Assembly: GCA_964200185.2 (NCBI GenBank)
Contig: CAXNAD020000058.1
Span: forward strand, 1 to 33,974
Length of the DNA stretch: 33,974 nucleotides
Source: Choristocarpus tenellus KU-1152
Taxonomy: Eukaryota; Phaeophyceae
Direction: 5' to 3'
Position numbers and translations under genes: made by a program. The notes beneath the pieces were generated by a model, which did not search any database, was not told the DNA's origin, and saw nothing but the letters and a program-made list of their open reading frames with translations. Shown here one piece after another: positions 12,801-24,800 of this stretch (its first letter is position 1; each line of letters begins with the position of its first letter).

Positions 12801-15800
12801 AGTATTTAATGCTACATCCAACATGGGTAGTCTGTGCACTTTGTGAAAATACATGCACTGGGAAGAGAGTCAAAAACTGCAAAATTCATAGAGACACAAA
12901 CTTGTTCATTGATGGTACTACATAGATAGCGGTCTGAGTTCTGTTGAAGGCTGCTTCGCAAGATAAAGCCAGTCTGTCAGGTCTCGCTTTACAATGAAGT
13001 CAGTCCCATATTACAGAGCAATTCACTCAAGGTGTCCAGGCATGGTTGTCGGTAAGAACAGAGAACATGAGATGACATCTTCCAAGTAGCTCCATAAATA
13101 ACTCAGCGAACGTGGTGTTTGTTTTGGTCAAAGCTGCTTGTCACCAGTAGATTTCTTCTACCAATACCAACAAATGTTGCTACTGTTCCTGCAGCTGGGA
13201 CCAGAAAAATGTTCACTATAGGGTATCTTTCTTTCCTCTCAATTTTAATGTCAATGATCCCTCTCAGTTTTAATGTAAACATCTTAGCGGGGGACAGTTC
13301 TAGGAAACCTTTTTGCCTCCAAACACCAATAGAGTATATCTGGATGATGTATTGATGATGTAGTGATTGGTGTTGTTGTTGGCTGGGCAGCATAGAAGCT
13401 TTTGGTTGCAATAGGACTGAGAAGTGTGCATTTGACAGGATGTGTCAGCGAAAGCACAGGTGGAGAAGTGAAGGAGTGCAATGCATCTTGAGCTGGAGAC
13501 TGTGAGCAGGTGGGCCTGTGGAGTTCAACAGACTTATGGGATTCTTCCCTCATATTTTATCTTTTTTGTGTTGAAGTCTTGGAAGACAGGCGTATCACAT
13601 TCTGATTCTTACTGACGGATATAATACAACTATGGTACCTGGGCAGGTGTTTATTGAAGCAACACTACTACAGTGGTGCAGTAGTATACTCGCATATAAA
13701 ATCTGTTTTATTATTTATTTGTTGTCCTTCCCCCCCCAGCTCCACCCCCATTCGCTATCAGCAGCAAGTACTAGAGGGCATGTAAGAACAGAGTGAAAGT
13801 ATCTTAGAGGTTACAAGTTTTTGCCCTGTTTGTCCATTTGCGGCTTGGTCTCTTACATTTTTTTAATGGCATTTTACCTACTCCGAAACACTTCGGAGTA
13901 GGTAAAATGTATAAGTTATCAAAAGGTGTGTCCGGAACAAGGATATTGACACTTCCTAACAAACACGATAACCAAAACTACATCGAAATCGCAACATTGG
14001 ATTTTGACCCCAAATGGACGCGGCTCTACCCTCTAAGATACTTTGCCTCAACAAATTGAACCTAGGATTTAGAACACCTTTTGTACTTTGAAGTTTGAAT
14101 TTTCATCACATTTAGTGCAGACAGAGTAATAGGCTACATATGTAATATGAAAAGGAGCGAAATGGTCCACTGAAGTGTTGTGTCATTTTAGTAGATACAC
14201 AGTCCTCGTTAATGTGTCCTCGTTAATGTGAATTTATGGTGAAATTATCCAAGCCAATATTTTGTGAGGGCAGGGGGCGAAACAGTTTGGTTGTATCACT
14301 CACCACTAAGATTCAAGCTTGCCCCTAAATTGTCATGTGTATCCCTTCTCAAAAATCTTTTTTGACAACTATCAAATTGGTATACTCCACTTCTTTCAAT
14401 CTTGCTTGAACTGGGCAGAAAAAGAAGCAGCACATATTGCAATAACTCTGATGTTTGTGTATGATACAAAATCTAATGCTCCAGTACTTCACAGTTGAAG
14501 GGTGAATATTTGGTCTGGAATTGAAAGGTTTTCTTCGTGTTTCAACTGAGATAATGATATGAAATCTTACTACAAACAACCCCTGAGACTTGTTGTTGAG
14601 CACACTACAGGACTTGAGCGTGTCATCCATCATAATATATCTGTGCAATGGCTGTGCATAGGGTGGTAAGAGATCAAGGATGGGCCGCTCACATTCTTGA
14701 GAATCCCCTTGACGTCTGTGTCGATACCCTCGAACCGCTTTGCATCCTCAGGCAGTTCACGCTTCACCTCATCAGATCCAATGAACAATGGCTCAAGGTA
14801 CGACCAAGTTCGTTGAATCTCTTGAAGTAATGTGAACACATCACTGCAAGTGGATTGTGCACGGATTGGAGGAAAGGCATGTGCTATCGCTTTGACGGTT
14901 CCTCAGACAAATGTGGATGACAAATGTGGATGCAGCATTACTTGAGGTGTCAAGTTTAGCAGTTGCAACCTGGACTTATCATCATAGCCAATGTTCATGA
15001 GGCCAATTATCCATTTTGAATTTTTTTTCACCTGACCATGCTGAGCTGTTTCTGCCAGCCTGCAACCTCTTCCTCAAACTGTGCCAGGTATCTGGATGCC
15101 ATCATTCCTTGAACTACAAGTTGATCTGCCTGAGGTCAATGTTCATGGTTCATTGCCCAGGATAGTGCACACATGAGGGCAATTCAAGTGCAGACTACTC
15201 CGCAGGACTCTGAATACACTCTGCACCTTCATATTGGCATTTTAAACACTATTCCTTCTCAGATTATGCCAGAATTGAGGAGGTAGGGCCTGTTGTAAGG
15301 TGAATGCCACCTATTGAGTGGTACTAACATACAGGGGATTCCATTTGCGTAGACATTTATTTGAATATTCCCCTTCCCTAAAGCTCAATCTTGGCATCTC
15401 TTCCTTTGATATTTTGTGTATCTGCTGTGAGGGGAGCAATCTCAGATGTTACACACAAACTCTAATATGTTACCACATCCAGCTACATCTTGAGTCTCAG
15501 GGCATGTGTGTGTTGTGACACTGATGGCTGTGAATTAATTAATGCACTATAGCTACCAGAATGCTGGTAGTACATATTCCCACATTCTTTATCTAAACGG
15601 CATTCTCCCAGCTTTACCTCAAGTGCCTCAAAGTCTTCCTCTGCTATTTTAAGCAGTGTGACATCTGTTCCATTGTACAAGTCCATTAGCCATTCAATAG
15701 CTGCCCATCGCTCTGACAGTTGCCCAAGTGTAACTTCCATCTTTTCCTCTTTGATTGCCTGAAAGTATTGTACAAGTCAAGCGTTGTACAAGTCAAGCGC

Positions 15801-18800
15801 TTGGTACAGTTTTCTAGGTATTGGGGGCATATCTTGCTGGGGTCCATGTAATTAAAAATAAGTTGCACAACAGGACTGTGTGAGTATGCATGTGTTGTTT
15901 GTAATTGATAAAGTTTCAACACAAAGAAATCTTGCCCTATCGGAAAAGATTTATGGTTTCCTGCATTGTAACTGATGCAGAATATGGGTCCATTATCTGT
16001 GTTGGTAGGCTTCTCTCCCCCATATGGTGCAGTCAAAGAGTTCACTAACAACACATAGCAAAGAAACCAAAAACACTCTATCTCTAGATGATTTGGAATA
16101 AAGGAAGCAAAACTTTCTGTTCCAAAAAATATAATCACGGGCACAGAATGTGATCCTGTTATATCAAAACATAGGGAAGTTGAGGGAAATACAGGATACT
16201 GTTGCATGCCAGCTACGCTCAGTTTTTCTTGTTCAGGAAGTTTTGGAGGAGGGTTGTACACTAACCTAAATTATATCACACTCTGAAATATCTGGCAAGA
16301 ATTGTGGGATTATGTAGAAAGCCATTCAAACTTGTCCAGGACTATGGATAGTTGACAGACAATCCACCTTCATGATTCCTCAATGAAAGCAAACAGTAAC
16401 ATGAACTATATCTGTAAATGGGTGAATTCTACTAATTACCTGGTCAGCAATCTCCTCAACATCTGAGCTGAATTCATGAAGGTTTAGTGCCAGCAACCCA
16501 CCTAGTTTGAGCTCAGCATCTTGATATGGAGGAATAAAAGTCTTGCCTGTTAATGTGAGGAAGTTGGGGAAGGGGGGGAGTGGGACTTGCCTTGACACAA
16601 AATCTTGCTTGTGGTTGGAGGGGGGGAAAGGAAGAGGGTAATTCATGTATGAATGTCGAACACTTAGATACCTGTGCCATCAGGCTAGAAGGTAGGGGTT
16701 GCTGGACATCCTTTCTCACTTCATCTTTATCTGACTGCTCTAGGGAGATGGGAATGCAGTTCAGGCTAGATTCGATCCTGCAACCTTTGCCATTGCCGAT
16801 CACGGGCGTACCACTTTACCACCGAGGCAGATACTAGCAGGATCGTTTACATCCTGGCACACTGGTATGTCAATCTTTAACGAATAAGAGTCCAGGGGTC
16901 ATACGTTCGAATTTCAGCTGGATTGCCTTCCCTACTTCCTACAGGGAGAGATTTGCTCAAATGTTGAGACACTTTTGTTCCACTAGGGAAGATATGTCCA
17001 GTGGGAAGAATGATATCTCAATACTTGACATTTTACGACTCCAGATTTAGCATCTTTTGATGTGGAGTAAATCATTCGAAAAATCCGGAATATCTCTTGG
17101 GCAGACTCGGTGTTCTCTGGAGAGTAAGGTCGGATATAGGGCTGGTGACTGAGAGTATCCATGGCATTGTCTCCTTTCCTTTCCCGGTGGAATATTACGC
17201 TCTATCTATTGCTGACATGTCTAAATTGCTTGCCTGTAGCCTTCATGAGCATATCCCAGTGCCGCGGGCGAATCCCTTTGTTCCCCAAGAGTGAGATGAG
17301 TGGAATGGTGTTCAAAAAGTCCTTTCCCATCTTGTCCACAGCCTGCATGTGTGCAGTAGAATTATGCATCATACAATGACGTGAGTATGAACTACAAAGT
17401 TTTAAGTTCTTGGCTTGACTTGGTCTGCATCAGACAGAATAGCAGTGATACACCAAGAAAATATAATGTCAGCATTGTCTTTGGTCTTACTTGGGCAACA
17501 TAGGACCAACTCAATAAGAATGGGTTGCCTGAACTATTTCTACAGCGAGGAGGTTTGGCCACTATTTTCTTTTTTTATTGCTTTGAGCACACCACAGAGT
17601 CCACTGCTCTCCGTGTATTGGAGCTGAGATATTAGATATTAGATATTAGATATTAGATATTAGATATTAGTTATTACCTTGAATGCTGCACACCAGCGGA
17701 TATCCTTGTGTCCAACTGCCTTCACGTTCTTCATCTGCGCCTTGGCATCATCTTCCAGGGTTTCAGGCACCACCTGAAGTTTTGAATGACGTGTTCAAAC
17801 ATATGCCAAAATGTACAACACATGAAGCATATTTTCTCTGTCCAAGTTGCATCCAGAGGTGAAGAATAGAGTACTAGACCATCCATAGAGACTCAAATAC
17901 TTTGGCCAGTTCGAATGCCCACTACCGCCGCCTCTCTCGGATTGATGTTTTGGGATACCTTCCTGGCAACAGGGTTCAGTGTGACGAGGTGACCCATGCC
18001 AATTGCTGGTAGTGTGCCACAACAAACTAATTTTCCAGAACTGATGTCGTTCCAGAGGGTCTCCTCTCACCATAATTAGTGTTCAACTATTAGTAACCCA
18101 AACTAGTACTGAAACCACAAGAGCTAGTATTTGAGATGTGGAGTATCACAACCTACTGATTGCTGTATACACGTGGACCACAAATGCCAAGGCAAGACCA
18201 TCTTACCTCAGACCAGAGAACCTCTTTGCTATCCTGTATGAACGTTTGGAGCTCTTCGCATATGTCCCACACCTATTGCACACAGTTGAGTGAGTAGTTG
18301 CAGGCTTTGCAAAGGGGGTCTTTGCTGTTATACAAATCATTGGCCACACACATCATGAACAACAAAATTATTGTGGAATGGTGCATTGTAAGTACTTTCC
18401 AATTTCACCCTCTCCCAACTAAGATCAGCTTCGACCCACACAAATATCATGAAGATATTTCGGATTGTAGTGTTCTGGTGCATGTTCTAACATGCTCATG
18501 AGTATCAGATTGAAATGACCAACGATGACTATGCCTCCACCTTGTACATATGCTTGCAGTCTGACTCCATTCGACTGATCATTTGCTGGCTCTCTTGGAT
18601 GAGGGTAGGGAAGTCAAATATGACACACAGGTGGGCACAAGCCTCAAGCTTAGATCTCTCTTTCACTAGTGCTGCCTCAGCCTCAGCCAGAGCATTTCTT
18701 CCTCCTTCCGGCTGAGACTCAAAGGCCCAGAATGGGAGAACTTTGAAAGCCTCCATCTGCCAGGGTGCAAATATACATAGAATATATTACCAAGAACCAG

Positions 18801-21800
18801 TGAGCACAATCAGTGGGCAAACCATTGAGACATTATTAATGAGGAAGCAAGTATTGCAATCAGGAGCTAGCTCCATTTACAACGCTTGCAAAGGAATATT
18901 GTTCTCTATGGTTCAAATCCTCCATCTCTCCTTCCCTTTGGTGTGATAAATCTAACACCTGCTCCTTATGTAAATGTTACTCGTAGGATACTTCACGAAA
19001 TAACTACAAGTCAACTGGCTTTTTCCCTGACCCAGTTGGTGAGCAAGTTTTCCATTGCATCCATCACTTCTTTTACTTTGATGCATTTCCTAAAGAGTAC
19101 AAAACAGAATCGTAGTTTATGCAATTCATTCCAAGTATACACCTTGGTCCTTCCTTCCTCCATGCAGCAGTCTAAACCGCTACAGAGAGAAGTTACTAAC
19201 CTGCTCAGTGACCCTGGCCTGGTAGTTCTCAATCTCCTCCTCAGTCTTCTCTGACCACAACTTGGTGAGAGGCACGAGACTTGTTTGTGTTGTTGGTGTC
19301 TGAGACAACACGTCATTCCATATAGTTGCAGCGTTGTCCAGTGTGTCTAGGAGCCTAACCCCATTATGAAAGGAGGACACCAAAGGTGTCGGGATGGTTA
19401 TTTTTCATCTACACTTCTCTTCTGCCTCATTTTTTCTCAGACAAACCGCTTTGACGTGGGAGCCGCCATCATCTCAATATTTTAAAAAGCGAGTGTGTGA
19501 AATACATCTATTCATTTTTTTAGCAATCAAGGCAAACAATGTCTGCTAGTGTGTTCCGCACTTCTTCCAATCATGTTTAGTAGAGACCATCGGACCCTAT
19601 GTATTCTGTGGCTCACCTGTCCATGTTCTTCTCCCCCATTTTCTTGAGAACTAGCAAGCAAGCACGATTGGCATTGACCCTTAAATCAAGCTCCTTTTGT
19701 CGATCCTCTACACTCTTGAGGTGTTCCTTGCACTTGATGAGTTGATGGCGATCATCCTTGGGAATAGCCTTCAGAAAAGAGAACGGAATATTAAAAACAC
19801 AGGCTCTTCAGCATCGGTGGAATCTCTAAAACCTACCACCTTGCTTGGGACATCTAATTGATTCAGTAGAGGAAATTATTTATCATGCCAATGAGGATAG
19901 TCAAGGGCTTGCAAAAAAAGGACTTGATGTTAATCCCTAGGTATTCCTCTCAAGATGCTCACGGGAATATGCCTTGCAAATTGCACTCATAAAATATTTT
20001 CCAAGTAGATACCTTCTGACTGGCATTAGGAAGGACTCAATAATAGGCTCAAAAAGTGATGGTGGTTGGCGTCGGATACTACAACGACTGGCTTGATTCA
20101 AGCTAGAATTTCTCTCCACTATGACACACGTTGTGCCAGCAACATCTGTGACGTCCACACCAGGAGTGTCTCATTACCTTCCGCAGACCCTTTAGTGTCC
20201 TGGTGGAATACTCCTTCAATTCTTTGGAGCTGTCACGGATATATGCAAGCATGAGTGGTCCGTTGAAGAGGTTGTTGTCACTCTCCGCCCCCTCTTGACA
20301 GGATGCCATGAAGGGGGATCCACAAATTGGCCCAGCAATACCCTGATCCAATATGTTCAAATTCCAGGTGCTTGTGTAGTCAACGTAGTATTTTTTTTTC
20401 TTTGTGACAAGAAAAAAAAGAAGAAAAAAAACTGCACATACAACATTTCAAGTCAGCATCTCTCGCTGTGGAAGCACGGATTTGACCAGTTCTGAATGAC
20501 CCAAGAAGAGGAGGATTCTCACCTGAAAAGTCCCGAGGAAGTCAACCTCCACCCGATACTGACCAGGATGTTCAGGAACGTATGTCACTGTGTATGTTCC
20601 GTCATCGTTATCCTGGAATGAAGGAGTGTGCAAGGGAAGTTGAGATTTCATTGATGACAAGAGTAGAAGAATTCACAACGTCACAATAAAGTGAAGACCA
20701 GAGTGAAAGAGACTGAACTCACTTCTTGAATGAACAACCTTGGGCACTACTGACAATTCTCTTTTTCTATGTTTTTTTCCTTCATTGTTGCCAGTGGTAA
20801 TCATGAATAACAAAAATGACCACAATGCAGTTGTGTTGCATCAAAGGACATGTGTGTGTGTTATGCAGCACTAGTCATTCATTCTTTGCCCTTCTAACCT
20901 TGTGCCCCCACCTCCTAGGGCAACTCTTGCAGAGGGTACTTACTGTTCGATTGTTAGGTTGAGTCTATATGTTGCAATAAGAAAAATGTTTGCACTGATA
21001 GGATATCCCAATAAACTCCATTGATCTTAAATATTTCTGTACTCCCAACCCCTCAAAAAAATTAATAGTGAAAATGTTGGCTCACCCAAATGACATTGCA
21101 CTGTCTCAAATATTTTGTGGGTGTAACTCCACAGAGTATTCTAGTAGTGTTGGAAGGGTTGTACTGCCCTCAACTTTCCCTACCTGGACAACAACTGGGA
21201 TTCCTTCGAAGTTTTCCTCCCCATGTTCTTCTTCCCCGTCCTCTTCCTTGGGCTTGGCTTTTGTCTTAGCTTTGATACGCTCAGCTTCTTCCTGTAAATT
21301 GGTGACAACCACCTTGAACTCGTCCTGCCCACATACACGGTCGTTCCCAATCTGATGTCCAGAAATCATTTCCCACAGACAGTCAAAGATTGTCAATGAT
21401 TAGGCTTTCGTATTGAAAGTATTCTGGTAGAATACTTTAAAGAGGAGTGAAAGTATCTTAGAGGGTACGAATTTTTCCCTGTTTGTCCATTTGAGGCTTG
21501 GCTTCCCACGGGTTTTAGTGACATTTTACCTACTCCATTTTGGGGTAGGTAAGATGTACACGTTATGAAAAGGAGTTTCCAGACAATGATATTGACATCT
21601 CCTAACAAACATGATAGCCAAAATTACATAAAAATTGCAACATTGGATTTTGGTCCCCAAATGGACACAGCTCTACCCTCTAAAGTACATAGACTCAGAG
21701 TTCTTTGTGGAACTCCAAAACATGACCCTTGATTGTTGCTGTGCTGATTAGTCTTGATCTCTGTAGGGGAAAAAATGTAGTACAAACCAAGAGATATGCA

Positions 21801-24800
21801 GAGTGTGACAAGGTAGCACCAACTACTTCCATGTGGTATCACATGGACTTGAGCTATTCCAATTTACCTCACAATTACTGGATTTGGTGGAGAATATCAG
21901 AGAGGCACCGTCACTGCATGTGCAAGGACTCAACCAGGACACTGAACTCCTTGATATCAAAGGTGGTAACCTGTAGGATCTTCCTCCACAACCCTGGCGT
22001 AGTCGTCAATTACATGTTCCTGTAGTGCTGCTCTACCGTACATGGTTCTGACAAATATGCAGCGCATAGTATACCTTGTCTCTTGCTTGTATCATAAACA
22101 TGACTGGAATGCCAGGTGCGAATCCATCCAGTACTCCAGGTCCAAAGGCGACAGTCTTCGTGGCATCTCCTACACTGAAATACTGAAACTGAACTGTGGT
22201 ATTTGTGAGAGATTTTGACCCAATAGCCAAGCGGCATTCAGCCTGCCAAAGTGGAAATGAAAGAGGGAAAACCACTGAGCTCTAAGAGATTTAAGCATCT
22301 ATAAAGAGGAGATGAGTGTGCTACCGTCTTCCTGACTTGAAGGGTAAAATGAGGTCAAATATCGCAATGGCTTACAGTAAAATGCAACTTGAAGACTGTT
22401 GCAAAGGAGCAAGAGCTTGCCAGCCAGTCCAAAGAAACATCTGAGACCAGTATCAAGAACAAACGTGGGTGTCCATTGCTGAAGTGCATGTTACGCTCCC
22501 ACCCCCCTTACCTGCCACCAAAATAACGTCTGCTGAGAGGCAACTGCTGGTATTATCCAATTATGAAGGGCGTTAACAAAATTGAACTAGGTGACTCTGT
22601 ATTATATTTTCCACCCCTCTTTGAGGTAGATTGAAACCCTCTCTCTCAAACAATGCAACAAGTTTCCAACTGCAAAATCGTAGCACTGTGGGTTGCTCTA
22701 TAAAGTGCATGGACACACCTGCATTGGTCCAAACTTTTCGAAATTGGGTGTCACAAAGGACACCTCCGTATCGCTGACAACATTTCCCTCAGTTTCTACA
22801 AAACCTTTGGGGCATGTAAAGCGTAGACTAACAGGCCCACTGACGGAAGAGAAACCCATTCCCTTGATCTGTGGTCAGCATTGGGGAGCCTTTGAGTTCG
22901 AATGCATCAGGTTGATGGCATGATTACATTTTAGGCAATTGTAGTCAGGGAAAGCGCCAATAGTATGGCATTCATGGAATGCTAACCCCGACTCTATCTT
23001 TTCTGTAGCCAGGGATCTGGAGTGCCATGCACGCCAGCTAATGATTGGGTGCTAAAAGTATGGCCATACCTATCAGCCATATTTCCTTCCCATCACCCAT
23101 GTGTGCTCCAAGATGGCATGTTCAAGTGTTCGATGAATATGAGTTTTTTTCTATGACTTTACAGCAGTGGTTGCTTGACTCTTGTCTTATGCATTTGTTT
23201 CTGCATTTGAGATCACAGCCTCATCCAGGATTGTAAGGATCTGTTGCCTGTGGACAATCCTCACCATTGCCTCTGTAGAACCTGTAATTGCCCCAGTTTC
23301 TGGCTTCATCGACTCAAGAGAGTAAGGTGGTCCAACCACCTCACCCACAGAGCACACATGGAACTCACCCCACCTGCAGTAGAACAAAAAGATTTTCATT
23401 AGAAGGATTAGTAACTCTTCAATTCCTAGTACTTGTAGGACATTGTTTCATTCACAACCATAAATGCTCAAGAATTCCAGCATTGGAACTTGTCACTGTC
23501 ACTGTGGTGGAAGAAATTTGCTCCAGATTTCAAGCAGTGCATGCTGGTTAGCAGCAACCTATAGATAGAAATGAGATCTCAATTTGATTGTACTCACCAC
23601 TTATTGGCCCATCCCCCAAAAAGAAGCAACCGAGAGTTGTTGCTGTCATAGATAACCTGCAAGAAATGACACACAATATTATATCATATTTTCTTATGTT
23701 CCTGCCCAGTCTCTTCAGGAAGCAACCAGGGGCAACGAAGACTTTCAAGGCAACAACAAGAGTGACGCAAGCAATATATCTCCTATTTGAATGATTGGAA
23801 AAATGAAGTAGGAGAGGTTGTTGAAAAGAACAAACCTCAGTGAACCAGACCTATTGAGCATATGGTTTGCCTACGGTTGATGTATCTCCCATGCCGGCAA
23901 GTGAGACTCACGAAAACTTGTTGTCCTGCAATCATTCCATCATCACAAGCATGTCCCTTTGTTCCATCAACAGCTTTTCAAGTAGCAATGCAATAATTGC
24001 AATACTAATGTGCTGTTACCTGACTGTCAGATCGAGGCTCAGGAGGTTCTCCAGTAATGCAAGTAGAAGCCCATGTATTACTGCCAGTATCCAGAACGCA
24101 CAGGTCATTCAAGAACTCGCCCTGCATTATGTATGACCCAATACAAGTGAGTAGGAACAAGCTTGATTTGCTCAGAGATGGAGTGCAGTTCCTATCCCTG
24201 TCTCAGCAGCCCAACAGATAAGCTAGTTCTTCACTACTGTCATTTTCTATACTCTTTTTCACCTGAGGATTTCCCCCCTCTGCCAGGTTACCACTGTTCC
24301 CCCCGAAAACAAAGACCTTCCAGTGTGGAACAGCAAAAACCCCCACTGCAGAGTGGTTCCATCGAGGGGGACCCCAACATTCTCCACTCCCGCATTCAGC
24401 CTTGCTCCAGGTCCAGCCTTTGGTATCAAGAATGAAGAGATCGTCGAACTGCTGCACAGAGTTCCAGCCTCCACAAAGATACAATCTATCCTTCGCCACG
24501 ACCATCTGCATATATACAAAAAGTGTAAGAGATCAAGGATGTAGGAGACTGTATTGTGAACTTATCCTCCTTACTCAATGCAACCAATACTTTATCCTAT
24601 TCATTAGCATTTTTTATGCTCCTCTACAACAGCTCAGTACTCTTTGTGTGTGTGATATGGCATAAAAGTAAACTTGTGTTGAGACCTATCCTCTTCATTC
24701 TCATTCCTGCTTTAAATGGCGTTGGATATTCTCTAGATATAGTTTGTAATGAGTGTGTCCAGTACCAAGTGACCTGAGGAGGTTTTTTACTGTGAATTGA

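Larger units (their letters stand above)
8736..14692 (-). other. ODA11: Dynein intron 25, about 6 kb, with mobile elements
   Basis: By far the longest intron traced. The flanking exons join in phase 0 to give VKGILKN followed by [12 protein letters not shown], which matches the family spacing, so no coding exon appears to be missing. It contains two MITE copies (10683-10931 and 13796-14044), a 10-mer tandem repeat at 9991-10020 and several short AT-rich runs. Open frames of 70-100 codons inside (for example minus 11723-11442) match nothing I recognise. Confidence 0.75.

Noticed and set aside
16760-16830. A functional tRNA gene on the minus strand.
   Set aside because: A- and B-box-like motifs are present but acceptor and anticodon stems do not pair well and the sequence runs into a SINE-like body.
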